Assembly (NCBI RefSeq): GCF_014696135.1
Contig: NZ_JACJPP010000011.1
Span: 496,001-560,000, forward strand
Source of the DNA: Nodosilinea sp. FACHB-141
GTDB taxonomy: Bacteria > Cyanobacteriota > Cyanobacteriia > Phormidesmidales > Phormidesmidaceae
DNA length: 64,000 nucleotides
Reading direction: 5' to 3'
A program made the translations under genes and the position numbers. Below, piece by piece: positions 17,713 through 26,912 of this stretch (its first letter is position 1; each line of letters begins with the position of its first letter). Under the pieces are notes generated by a model. That model worked only from the letters and a program-made list of their open reading frames with translations. It was not told the DNA's origin and ran no database searches.

Positions 17713-18076
17713 GGAATACCTCTAGCTTGGTAAACAACTGCTCCAATTCTCGCAAAAATTCGCCATATTCGCACTCGGCCGCCTCGGGCTTGAGGCTGAT
17801 GACGATCCACTGAGCGGGATGCAGGCGGGGCAGTAGGGTGCGGAGAGCGGCGCGCACTCGCCGCTTGAGGCGGTTGCGCACCACGGCTCGCTTGTGCACC
17901 TTGAGGCTCACAACAATGCCGATTCGCGGCGCAGGGTCGTTGGGTACCCCGGCCTTGGCCGCAGGGGGGACTGACCACACGCGCAACAACAGGTGAGCAG
18001 AGACCGCTTTTCTGCCCTGCCGATAGACCTGGGAAAAATCTCGCGATCGCCGCAGCCGATGGTGTTTGGGCAGCAC
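17699..18076 (-). CDS. rnpA: Ribonuclease P protein component
   Basis: 125 residues. The family motif VHKRAVVRNRLKRRVRAALR (RNR box) and the N-terminal LPKHHRLRRSRDF are present. It binds the catalytic RNA of RNase P and aids removal of tRNA 5' leaders. It follows rpmH in the classical rpmH-rnpA order. The first codon chosen gives MLPKHHRL, the usual N-terminus. Confidence 0.95.
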   Translation of the reverse strand: MLPKHHRLRRSRDFSQVYRQGRKAVSAHLLLRVWSVPPAAKAGVPNDPAPRIGIVVSLKVHKRAVVRNRLKRRVRAALRTLLPRLHPAQWIVISLKPEAAECEYGEFLRELEQLFTKLEVFHGHS

Positions 18077-18175
18077 TACCGATCCTCAACGCGCAACAAT
18101 AGCCCTAGAGCTTAAGGTAGCCCCAGGGCTATGCAATGATCTACGAACGATGAATGAGGTAAACCCCAGCCAGCG

Positions 18176-18313
18176 CTAGACTGCGAGCTTGGCCCGACCC
18201 TTGCGGCGGCGAGCTTTAATCACCTCCTGGCCGGTGTGGGAGCGCATACGAGCGCGAAATCCGGAGGTTCGCTTTTGCTTTCGGTTGGTGCCCTCTAGGG
18301 TGCGCTTGCTCAT
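18176..18313 (-). CDS. rpmH: 50S ribosomal protein L34
   Basis: 45 residues from the ATG at 18313 to TAG at 18176: it begins [20 protein letters not shown] and ends with [11 protein letters not shown]. This is bacterial L34, a short basic protein of the large subunit. It heads the rpmH-rnpA-PH-yidC-khpB-DUF177 block. A plausible leftward -10 (TATTAT) lies near 18354-18359. Confidence 0.97.
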   Translation of the reverse strand: MSKRTLEGTNRKQKRTSGFRARMRSHTGQEVIKARRRKGRAKLAV

Positions 18314-18375
18314 GGCTTAGTCTCTGCCTGTTCTGCTAAAAAGTCACGGTCTCATATAATAGCACCCGCTGGCTC

Positions 18376-18951
18376 CTAGCGGCTGTGGTCGCTGTCAGAA
18401 GCAATTTCCATAGGCCAGGTGCCAACGTACTGGTTGACCACGTCGCCCTGGTACATCATTCTCAAATTGAAATAGTGGTAGCCGTAGCGCCGGGGGTTGC
18501 GCACGTCGGAGAGCACCACCACCAGGTCAGTGTTGGCCTCGATCGGCTGCTCAGGGATGATTTCAATACGGTTTTCGTCCTGAATCCAGTCGGCAGCTTT
18601 GAGCGGAATGACTTCGCCACCACGCCAGTCGCCCTTGCGTAACTCGATGGCGTTGGGGTCAAACCGACCGCCTACTTCGGTAAAGGCATCGGGGTAGTCA
18701 ATTTCTAGGGAGATGACATCGCGCGGCAGCTTGGTGCGCATGATGTTGAGGTAGTAGCGGGAGTTGGTGCTGAAGGGATAGTTGAAATCGATCATGTATC
18801 TGAGGCGATATTCAACCTCAACGCCGCCAAAGATGGTCAGCCCGTTCTGGGCCTGAGTAGGTTGGATCAGCGCAGTGCTGAGGCCGACCGCTGTGGCCAC
18901 AGCGACCAACCCCAGGGCGGCCAATTTAAAAAATTTCTTAAGGGATATCAT
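18376..18951 (-). CDS. DUF2808-family secreted protein
   Basis: 191 residues from the ATG at 18951, which has GGAGG seven bases before it; an upstream in-frame start would lack this signal. The N-terminal signal peptide (LAALGLVAVATAVGLSTALIQPTQA) is followed by a beta-rich domain (RYYLNIMRTKLPRDVISLEIDYPDAF) typical of DUF2808, a family found almost only in cyanobacteria. Probably periplasmic; role unknown. Confidence 0.85.
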   Translation of the reverse strand: MISLKKFFKLAALGLVAVATAVGLSTALIQPTQAQNGLTIFGGVEVEYRLRYMIDFNYPFSTNSRYYLNIMRTKLPRDVISLEIDYPDAFTEVGGRFDPNAIELRKGDWRGGEVIPLKAADWIQDENRIEIIPEQPIEANTDLVVVLSDVRNPRRYGYHYFNLRMMYQGDVVNQYVGTWPMEIASDSDHSR

Positions 18952-19165
18952 GGTGTACCTCCAATGAAAACTGTCTGGCCAGGTAGCTTGGGGCAACCAA
19001 TCTAGGCCACCCATCACAATAGCTCTATGGAGCCTAAAGGCACACTCCGTCTGTGCCAGTGGTGCAACCGGGCTCCTAATATCGGGGAATTCCCGGGGAA
19101 TTAGCTCTTAAACCCGCTCCTAATCCTACCATTCAGCCTTTGTTGCTTAAGACTGGTCGTCGCGG

Positions 19166-22100
19166 CTACTCGCCGTCGTCGTCGATGATGGCGTTGCGAT
19201 CGAGCAGCAGCAGGTTGCGCAACTGGTCAGTGTCGAACTCGGTGAGCCAGCCTTCGCCTGCACTAACTACCTGCTCGGAGAGGGCTTTTTTGCTTTCGAT
19301 CATCTCGTGGATGCGCTCTTCGAGGGTGCCGGTGGTGACGAATTTGTGCACCTGCACGTTGCGGGTCTGGCCAATGCGGAAGGCGCGGTCGGTAGCCTGA
19401 TTCTCGATCGCCGGGTTCCACCAGCGATCGTAGTGGAACACGTGGTTGGCGCGAGTGAGGTTGAGGCCTACTCCCCCTGCCTTCAACGACAGAATAAATA
19501 GTCGCGGTGCGGCGGGGTCGTTCTGGAAGCGCTCGACCATGGCCTCGCGCTGATTTTTGGTAGTGCTGCCGTAAAGAAACAGCGCCTCTTGGCCCAGATA
19601 GGACTGCAGATGGCGTTGGAGCAGCTTGCCCCACTCGGCAAACTGAGTGAAGATCAGGGCGCGATCGCCCTCGGCAATCACTTCCTCCAGCATTTCATCG
19701 AGCCGCTGGAGCTTGCCCGATCGCCCCTTTAACCCCAAGCTTGACTCCTGCAAAAACTGAGCCGGGTGGTTGCAGATCTGCTTCAGCCGGGTCAAAAGAG
19801 CGAGAATTTGCCCCTTGCGCTGCACTCCGGTGGCGTCATCAAGGGTTTCTAACGCCGCATCGACGGTCTGCTGGTAGAGGTTGGCCTGCTCGGCCGAGAG
19901 CCCGCAGTAGACGCTCATCTCCTGCTTTTCGGGCAGGTCTTGAATGATGCTGCGATCGGTTTTAAGGCGGCGTAAAATAAACGGCTGCACCAGACCCTTC
20001 AGCGCCTTAAGGGAGGCCACATCGCCATAGCGCTCGATGGGTGTGGCAAAGCGCCGTTGGAAGAAATTCTTTGGCCCTAGGTAGCCGGGATTGAGAAAGT
20101 CCATAATCGACCACAGCTCACCTAGGCGGTTTTCTACTGGGGTGCCGGTCAGGGCAACGCGGAACTGAGCCTCGATCTGGCGGGCCGCCTTGGACTGCTT
20201 GGCGTCCGAGTTTTTGATGTTTTGAGCTTCGTCGAGCACCAGGCAGGGCCAGCTCACCGACTGGAGGGGTTTGAGATCTCGGTAAATTAACGCGTAGCTG
20301 GTGATCACTAGGTGCTTGCCCTGCACGGCTTTGGCAAAGCTGGCCCCCTTGGGGCGGCGATCGCCGTGGTGCACCAGGGTTTTAAGCTTAGGGGCAAACC
20401 GTTTGACCTCCTTTTCCCAGTTGCCTAGCACTGAGGTGGGGCACACCAGCAGTACTGGAGTCTCAAGCCAGCCGTTGTCTTGCAGGTAGAGCAAAAAAGC
20501 AATCAGCTGAATGGTCTTGCCCAGGCCCATGTCGTCGGCCAGACATGCCCCTAGGCCCCACTGTTCTAAAAACGCCAGCCACGACACCCCGCGCGCTTGG
20601 TACGGCCGCAGCTTGCCTTTGAAGCCACTGGGGGCCTCCATTTCTTCAAGGGTTTGGTTGCCAGTGGTGAGGGTTTCAATCAGGGTTTGCAGCGCCCCGG
20701 TGGCCTCAAAGCTGACTACCGGCAGCCGGTCGATTAGCTGGGTGTCGCCGGTGCTAATTCGCAGGGCGTCTTCCACCGAAAGAGGCGTGGCGGTCTTTTG
20801 CCCCGCTAAGAATTGCCGGGCCGCCTTCACATCCTGAGGCTTCAGCTCGACCCAGCGCCCGTTGATTTCGACCAGCGGTGAGCCCTGGTTGATCAACTGC
20901 TCGAACTCGGCGGCGGAGAGGGTTTCCCCGGCGATCGACAGCTCCCAGCGAAAGTTGAGCAGGCTCTTGAGGCCGAGCCTCTGCCGCTGGTTTTGGGGCG
21001 GCACCTCCGCCTGCACCTTGAGGCCCAATCGTCCGGCTCCGTCTTCGGCCGTTTGGGCCAGACCAGGGGGAAGTTGTACCTCGACGCCGTTGTCTTGCAG
21101 CTGCCAGGCCGAGGCCTTAATAAACTGGTACGCCTGGATCGGATCGAGATTGCAGTGGGCCGGATGCTGCTGACGCAGACTCTCGCGAATCGGTTCGTAC
21201 AGCCGGGCGGCTCGCCCCAAGGCTCCTAGTAGGGTTTCTTGAGGTGATTTGAGGGTTGCCCCCTGGTGATGCAGCTCGTCTACGGGATGCTGCCAGATCA
21301 AATCTGCCCCTATCTGCCAGTCGGGGTTAGCAGCTGACTGAATCTGGTACAGAAGCTGCCAGGGCTGCTCGAGCTGTGGGGGTGGCTGTAGCACTAAACG
21401 CAGGCGAAACTGGGTAGCGGGATCTTCCGCCAGGGTCTGTAGCGGCGTGGTCCAGGTGGTGAGGGCCTCTTGCAGACGAGCGGCGGCGGCGGCGGGGGCC
21501 TCTAGGGTACCTTCTGGCTGGCTTAGGGCCTGAAGCCACGGCTGTAGTGGTAGCTCTTTGCTGAGATTGGCCAGACCGCTGGGGGACTGTGCCTGGGCAA
21601 CTTGGCGCACTTGGTGGTCGACCAGGGCAGCTAAAAAGGTGAGTAGCTGAGGCTGAGGGTCGAGGAGGGGAACCCCACAGCCTAGGGGAAGCTCGCCCTT
21701 GGCAATGGGCGGCAAATGAGTGCGAGAAATCAGAGGCATGGCTCGCGCGAAATTGCGCAGTCGCTCCTGGTCGGGGGCGCTATCAAGCAGGGGGTGCCAG
21801 CCCGCCGCCAGGGTTTGACTAGTAAGCTCTAGGCCCGGCAAAAACTTGCCCCGAGCCAGAAGATTGAGCCCCCAGCGAGCAATGTGGCCCCAGTAGCGCA
21901 GGTCAGCTCCGATTTCGCCGGGGCCAGTGAGAGTTTGCTGTCCCAGGGGCAAAGCCAGCAGCATCGGCAAAAAGTCGGCTATTCCCAGGTGCCATCCCTG
22001 CACTTGCCAGGGGTGAAGCACCGTATTGGCCTGAGCCGAATCGTCAGTCTGGGCATCGACTCGGGCTGAATGGACTGGCACGAGGGCCGATGGCGTAATC

Positions 22101-22459
22101 TGGGCGGGCAGCGGCAGGGCCAGCTCTCCCCAAATCGGGCCGATGGCGCGCGTCGCTGCTTTTGGCCCACGTGATGCCCCTCGCCTACCGCTGCTTTCCG
22201 GTGCTTTTTTGGCGCTTTTGCCAGTGCCCGCCGCCTTGGTTAACGCCTCTGGAAATAGCTCCCCAGTCGCAGAGCGGCCTACCAGCTGCTTTTGCATGGC
22301 GGTGAGCACCTGAGCTAGGTCGGTTTGAGCCAGGGAGTAGGGATGGAGGTGCAGGCCGTCCCAGGGGGCGAGCCCATCCGGTGGCAGGGGCTGCCAGGCT
22401 TCGGCCCAGAGAAAGAACTGCTGCGCCTGGGGAACCCAACTGACGTGTAGTATTGCCAT
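19166..22459 (-). CDS. SNF2-family DEAD/DEAH helicase (HepA-like)
   Basis: About 1097 residues from the ATG at 22459. The N-terminal half is an SNF2-associated region common in cyanobacteria. The helicase core shows motif I DDMGLGKTIQ, Ia CPTSVLGNW, II LDEAQNIKN, III ALTGTPVENRLGELWSI, V AGGVGLNLTRANHVFHYDRWWNPA and VI QATDRAFRIGQ. It is an ATP-dependent translocase on double-stranded DNA, not a strand-separating helicase by family precedent. The partner or target is unknown. An upstream start at 22534 is less likely. Confidence 0.92.
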   Translation of the reverse strand: MAILHVSWVPQAQQFFLWAEAWQPLPPDGLAPWDGLHLHPYSLAQTDLAQVLTAMQKQLVGRSATGELFPEALTKAAGTGKSAKKAPESSGRRGASRGPKAATRAIGPIWGELALPLPAQITPSALVPVHSARVDAQTDDSAQANTVLHPWQVQGWHLGIADFLPMLLALPLGQQTLTGPGEIGADLRYWGHIARWGLNLLARGKFLPGLELTSQTLAAGWHPLLDSAPDQERLRNFARAMPLISRTHLPPIAKGELPLGCGVPLLDPQPQLLTFLAALVDHQVRQVAQAQSPSGLANLSKELPLQPWLQALSQPEGTLEAPAAAAARLQEALTTWTTPLQTLAEDPATQFRLRLVLQPPPQLEQPWQLLYQIQSAANPDWQIGADLIWQHPVDELHHQGATLKSPQETLLGALGRAARLYEPIRESLRQQHPAHCNLDPIQAYQFIKASAWQLQDNGVEVQLPPGLAQTAEDGAGRLGLKVQAEVPPQNQRQRLGLKSLLNFRWELSIAGETLSAAEFEQLINQGSPLVEINGRWVELKPQDVKAARQFLAGQKTATPLSVEDALRISTGDTQLIDRLPVVSFEATGALQTLIETLTTGNQTLEEMEAPSGFKGKLRPYQARGVSWLAFLEQWGLGACLADDMGLGKTIQLIAFLLYLQDNGWLETPVLLVCPTSVLGNWEKEVKRFAPKLKTLVHHGDRRPKGASFAKAVQGKHLVITSYALIYRDLKPLQSVSWPCLVLDEAQNIKNSDAKQSKAARQIEAQFRVALTGTPVENRLGELWSIMDFLNPGYLGPKNFFQRRFATPIERYGDVASLKALKGLVQPFILRRLKTDRSIIQDLPEKQEMSVYCGLSAEQANLYQQTVDAALETLDDATGVQRKGQILALLTRLKQICNHPAQFLQESSLGLKGRSGKLQRLDEMLEEVIAEGDRALIFTQFAEWGKLLQRHLQSYLGQEALFLYGSTTKNQREAMVERFQNDPAAPRLFILSLKAGGVGLNLTRANHVFHYDRWWNPAIENQATDRAFRIGQTRNVQVHKFVTTGTLEERIHEMIESKKALSEQVVSAGEGWLTEFDTDQLRNLLLLDRNAIIDDDGE

Positions 22460-22680
22460 TAGCCCTGTATCTACGACTCGCTCAAAAGTTTGGCATGGGT
22501 TGGGAGCAGGTAGATAGGGCCAGTTGCCCCCCAATTTCGGGTCAAACGCCAGTAAATACTCCGGCGGGTAAGCCCATTTCCAATGCCCCGTCCTCGGTTA
22601 CACCTGGTGTGCAGAAAACCTGCTTAGTTCGCCTATCTTACCCTCTCCGGCTGGCCCTAACTGGGTATCCCCTTGAACCT

Positions 22681-23469
22681 TTAGGCATATTCCATAATGA
22701 CCGGGGTGTGGTCGCTGGGTTTCTCCCAGCGGCGAGGTTCGAGGTCAATGGTGCAGCTGAGGGCGCGATCGCTCAACCCCGCCGACAGATAATGATGGTC
22801 AATGCGCCAGCCCATATTCCGCTGAAAAGCGGCGGTTCTATAGTCCCACCAGCTAAAGTGACCCCCCTCATCGTTAAATAGGCGAAAGCCATCCTTGAGC
22901 CCTACCGCCATTACCTCCTTGAGCGCCTCTCGCTCGGTGGGCGAAGACATAATGTGTTTCTCCTTGCCTTCGGAGTTGTAGATATCTTTGTCTTCAAGGG
23001 CGATGTTGAAGTCACCGCAGACGTTCAAGTTGGGATGCTCGGTGAGTAGGGCAGCCAAATATTCTTTTAAGCAGGCTAGCCAGCGCAGCTTGTACTCGTA
23101 CTTTTCGCTGCCAACAGAACTGCCGTTGGGCACGTAGAGGTTCACTATATAGATGTCGTCCCACAGCCCGGCGATCACCCGCTTTTGGTCATCTAAGTCG
23201 CCGACCCGATCTTCCCCCAGCACGGGAGCAAAGCCGTATTGCACCTTATCTAGGGGCTGACGACTGAGCAAGGCTACTCCGTTATAGGACTTTTGGCCGT
23301 GGATATAGGCGATGTACCCCAGCTCGGAAAATGCGGCGGTCGGAAACGTCTCGTTGACCACCTTGGTCTCTTGCAGGCACAGCACGTCCACCGGATTGGT
23401 TTGCAGCCACTGGGTCGCATGGTCGAGGCGCGATCGAATGGAGTTAACGTTCCAGGTGGCAACTTTCAT
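22681..23469 (-). CDS. xth: Exodeoxyribonuclease III / AP endonuclease
   Basis: 262 residues. Catalytic motifs of the exonuclease III family: WNVNSIR, LCLQETKV, YVPNG, GDFNIALED and the C-terminal DHTPVIMEY catalytic His. It cuts DNA 5' to abasic sites and removes 3' blocks in base-excision repair. Start ATG at 23469. Confidence 0.95.
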   Translation of the reverse strand: MKVATWNVNSIRSRLDHATQWLQTNPVDVLCLQETKVVNETFPTAAFSELGYIAYIHGQKSYNGVALLSRQPLDKVQYGFAPVLGEDRVGDLDDQKRVIAGLWDDIYIVNLYVPNGSSVGSEKYEYKLRWLACLKEYLAALLTEHPNLNVCGDFNIALEDKDIYNSEGKEKHIMSSPTEREALKEVMAVGLKDGFRLFNDEGGHFSWWDYRTAAFQRNMGWRIDHHYLSAGLSDRALSCTIDLEPRRWEKPSDHTPVIMEYA

Positions 23470-23544
23470 AGAGGGCGGTAAGGTGAAAAGAGATAGTCAC
23501 AGTGTTCTAGCTTAAGGGCTTGACTGCCCAAAAGGATCGCGCCC

Positions 23545-23826
23545 GTGCCGCCAGAATCTCCCCTTGAGGGAAAAGCTTTAGTTAAGGAAGTGTGTCGCCG
23601 CATTCGGCTAGCTCGCAGCTATTGGGATGCTCACAACAACGCGGCCTGCCGGGGTGAGCGAGAAAAGGCGCTAGCCCTCTATAACACGCTGACCAAGGAG
23701 CAAAAAGACGAGATTCCTCAAACCCTGCGAGTGTGGCTGCGCTACCGCAGCGAGAAATATTTTGGCGCGCATCAAACGCAGCCAGGGAATAAGGGGCGAT
23801 CTGCTAAGGGCCGAGGTAAGAAGTAG
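23545..23826 (+). CDS. Small basic conserved-type protein
   Basis: 93 residues from a GTG at 23545. It is mostly helical (LVKEVCRRIRLARSYWDAHNNAACRGEREKALALYNTL) with a strongly basic tail (GRSAKGRGKK). I do not recognise a named domain. Codon use matches neighbours, and it lies divergent from xth. It could be a nucleic-acid-binding protein, judging only from the charge. Confidence 0.6.
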   Translation: MPPESPLEGKALVKEVCRRIRLARSYWDAHNNAACRGEREKALALYNTLTKEQKDEIPQTLRVWLRYRSEKYFGAHQTQPGNKGRSAKGRGKK

Positions 23827-23858
23827 ACAGGGGTTTTGGTAGAATACTGGCAAGTTCA

Positions 23859-23889
23859 GGGAAGTTAGCTCAGTAAAGGTGCATCGCAC
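23859..23889 (+). repeat. Degenerate copy of the tRNA-Ala 5' half
   Basis: GGGAAGTTAGCTCAG followed by a changed D-loop and GCATCGCAC mirrors the first part of the tRNA that starts six bases later (GGGGAATTAGCTCAG...GCGATCGCAC). It cannot fold as a tRNA. It looks like a partial tandem duplication remnant. Confidence 0.5.
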
Positions 23890-23894
23890 AACAA

Positions 23895-23967
23895 GGGGAA
23901 TTAGCTCAGCTGGTAGAGCGCTGCGATCGCACCGCAGAGGTCAGGAGTTCGAATCTCCTATTCTCCA
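23895..23967 (+). tRNA. tRNA-Ala (anticodon CGC)
   Basis: 73 bases fold as a cloverleaf: acceptor GGGGAAT/ATTCTCC with one G-U pair, D-arm GCTC/GAGC, anticodon arm CTGCG/CGCAG around loop ATCGCAC (anticodon CGC), variable AGGTC, T-arm AGGAG/CTCCT with TTCGAAT, discriminator A. CCA is not encoded. The octamer GCGATCGC (HIP1) spans the anticodon arm. Confidence 0.95.
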
Positions 23968-23991
23968 TCTTTGAAAACACCTCAAACCATT

Positions 23992-24026
23992 ACGCAACAA
24001 GGAATACATCCTTTGTTGCGTTTTTA
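23992..24026 (+). terminator. Rho-independent terminator after tRNA-Ala
   Basis: ACGCAACAAGGA (23992-24003) pairs with TCCTTTGTTGCG (from 24009), with one bulged base, then a run of T (24021-24025). It closes the tRNA transcription unit. Confidence 0.85.
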
Positions 24027-24384
24027 TATTTTGGCTACTTTTAGATCGATTTAGGCCGTTTTAGGCACTTTGGGAACTCTTGGGCACTCTCGGAAACCCT
24101 TATGGTTAAGTGTTTTGAAGGCCTTTTTGATGCATTAGTACTATGCTCAGAGGTGCTAGACACTGCGGTCAGGCTCCTATCGTAATAAGTAGATTCCAAA
24201 AACTTAATAAGAGCACAGGTTCGGTTTTAGTCAGAAGAGACCGCTAATCCTGCGATGGCGAGTTGACGGATCGAACAAGAAAGTGTTGTGAAGTTGCCCA
24301 AGTTCATCACCCACCGGCACCCCTACCCGCTTTGAGCAAAAGGTAGACGATGGCGGGCGCTGGTACGAAGTCTATGTCTTTCGA

Positions 24385-26163
24385 GTGGGAGACCCGGCCC
24401 GGCGCCAGATCGGCATCTTGTTTAACGACATCAGCGATCGCAAGCAGGCGGCCCTCGCCCTTCAGCGCCAGATTCAGCAAGAATATCTGCTCAACGACAT
24501 CAACGAGGATATTCGCCAATCTCTCGATCTAGAGGCGGTACTGGCACGGGCAGTGGAGCGCAGCCGGGTGGTGCTAGAAAGCGATCGGGTGGTTGTGTTT
24601 CGGTTGGTAGGCAGTGAGGAGGGCCAGGTGATTACCGAATCGGTGGGTAGCGAGTTTGCGCCAATTCTCGGCAGCACCATTCACGACCCCTGCTTTAGCG
24701 ATCGCTATATTGAGGTCTATCGCCAGGGCCGAGTAGGGTCGATTGATGACTTAGAGCAGGCCGATATCGAGCCCTGCCACGCCAACTTGCTGCGGCAGTT
24801 TCAGGTCAGGGCCAACCTGGTGGTGCCGATTTTGCGTAGTGAGGCCGGGCCGGATGGCGACCACCAGAACACCGATCTCTGGGGTCTGCTGATTGCCCAT
24901 CAGTGCGCCGCTCCCCGCCAGTGGCAGCCCGCCGAAAAGGCTCTGCTCAAGCGCATTGCCAGCCAAACCAGCGTTGCCATTCAGCAGTCAGAGCTCTATG
25001 GCCAGGTGCTGCAAGAACTCCAGGAGCGTGAACGGATGCAGCAGGTGCTGCAGGAGAGCGAGACCCGATTTCGCACCCTCAGCGCCCCCATTGGCATTGG
25101 CCAGATCGACAATCAGGGGCGCTGCGTCTACACCAACGCCCGCTGGCAGGCGATCGCGGGGCTGAGCGCCGAAGCCTCTTTGGGAAAGGGCTGGCTGCAG
25201 GTGGTGCATCCCGAGGATCAGCCCCACCTGGCCCTCGTCTGGGAAGAATATCTGGCCGGTCGTCGCCCGCGCCTGCCCGAGTCTCGCCTGCTCACCCTCC
25301 AGGGTGACCTGCGCTGGGTCGAGGGGGCGATCGCCCCCATCCATACCGCCACGGGCGACATCAGCAGCTACGTCAGCACGGTCGAAGACATTACCCAGCG
25401 CAAAGAGGCCGAGCGCCAGCTGCGGCAGCTGGCGGCCCTGCTCGACATCGCCTCTGACGCCATTTTTGTGCGCGACCTCGACCACCGCCTGCTCTACTGG
25501 AACCACGGGGCCGAACGTCTCTACGGCTGGAGTACTGACGAGGCCCTCGATCGCCCGGTGCACGATCTGCTGGACGGCGATCTGCCCCAGCTAAACAGCA
25601 TTATGCAAACCCTCTATATCGAGGGCGAGTGGCGTGGCGAGCTGCATGAGGTCACTAAAACCGGCCAGTCAGTGATCGTATCGGCCCGCTGGACCTTGGT
25701 GCCCGATGAGGCGGGTCAGCCCCGCTTCATTCTCTCGGTGGAGACTGACATCACCGAGAAAAAAGCGCTCGAAGCCCAGTTTTATCAGGCCCAGCGGCTA
25801 GAGAGCCTGGGTCGCCTCTCCAGCGGCATTGCCCACGACCTCAACAATGTGTTTACCCCCATTTTGACCATGACCCAGATGCTGCGCTATAGCCAAAAGG
25901 GCCTCAGCGGCAATGCCCAAGAGCAGCTGCGCCTGCTCGAAGACAGCGCCAAACGGGGCATCAGCATGGTGCAGCAAATCTTGTCGATCACCCGCTCCAG
26001 TAGTGGGGTACACACCGAGGTTGACCTGTCGCCGCTGCTGCAAGACCTCAGCCGCATGCTGGAGCAGAGTTTGCCCCGGCAGATCACGTTGCGACAGGTG
26101 GGGTTTGAGCCTGGGGCAGCGTTGCCCCAGGCTCAAACCCCACCCACCTGCACCAGGTGCTGA
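24385..26163 (+). pseudogene. Hybrid histidine kinase, 5'-truncated front part (PAC-GAF-PAS-PAS-HisKA)
   Basis: The frame is open from 24292, and PAS/PAC-like sequence (RWYEVYVFRVGD...GILFNDISDRKQ) extends upstream of the only usable start, a GTG at 24385; a stop at 24289 cuts it off. The start of the kinase is therefore missing. Domains: end of a PAS/PAC, a GAF (about residues 50-205) with PCHANLL, two PAS-PAC units (about 225-465), and HisKA with H-box SSGIAHDLNN. It ends after LPRQITLRQVGFE in out-of-frame residues. The break is a perfect 22-base inverted repeat (26097-26118/26123-26144). Confidence 0.85.
26097..26144. repeat. Perfect 22-base inverted repeat at kinase frameshift
   Basis: Arms at 26097-26118 and 26123-26144 are exact reverse complements around GCGT. 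The right arm contains in-frame kinase-like coding that continues as NPTHLHQVLMNLC. Reading back in that frame hits a TGA inside the left arm (26106-26108). This suggests that the left arm is a templated inverted copy of the right arm that displaced native sequence and shifted the frame. Confidence 0.9.
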
Positions 26164-26912
26164 TGAATCTCTGCGTCAACGCCCGCGACGCCATGCCCGA
26201 TGGGGGCACGCTCACCATTGCCGCCGAGCCAGTGGCGATCGATGCTGCCACCGTGACCATTCACCCCGATGCCCAGGTGGGCCAGTATCTGCGGCTGACC
26301 GTGGCCGACACGGGTACGGGCATTGACCCGGCGGTGCGCGATCGCATCTTTGACCCCTTCTTCACCACCAAGGGCCAGGATCAGGGCACCGGGCTGGGGT
26401 TGGCCACGGTGATGGGCATCGTTAGAAGCAGCGGGGGCTTTGTGCGGGTCGAGAGTGCGGTGGGGCAAGGCACCCAAATGCAGGTCTATCTGCCTGCCCT
26501 ATCTACCACCCAGGGCGACAGCCCCCAGGCTGCCGGACCAGAGACTCCCTCGTCGGGCCAGGGAGAGATGATTTTACTGGTCGATGACGACGACTCGGTG
26601 CAGCAGGCCGTGCGATCGCTGCTGGAAAACTACAACTACAGCCCCCTGATCGCCAGCGACGGCCTAGGGGCGATCGATCTCTGTGCCCAGCACCAGCCCA
26701 CCCTAGTAGTGCTCGACATCATGATGCCCGGCATGGATGGCTTCACCCTGATTCAGCGCCTCAAGCACCGCCAGCCCGACCTTTTGATCATTGCTACCAG
26801 TGGTCTAGCTACCTACCAAGCGGCTGCGATCGCCGCTGGAGCCAAGACTTTTTTGCCCAAGCCCTACGATTTTCGCGATCTGCTCAAGACCATAGCCGAC
26901 CTGCTGCGTTAA
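26157..26912 (+). pseudogene. Hybrid histidine kinase, detached rear part (HATPase + receiver)
   Basis: This continues the kinase in another frame. The coding sense reaches upstream to NPTHLHQ (from about 26136). HATPase boxes: N (LMNLCVNARDAM), G1 (VADTGTGID), F/G2 (DPFFTTKGQDQGTGLGLATV). A receiver domain follows (ILLVDDDDSVQQ; phospho-acceptor Asp in VVLDIMMPGMDG; Lys in FLPKPYD). A GTG at 26157 could start a separate protein, but it would lack the phosphoryl-accepting His. If the frameshift were a sequence error, the locus would be one hybrid kinase still lacking its 5' end. Confidence 0.85.
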
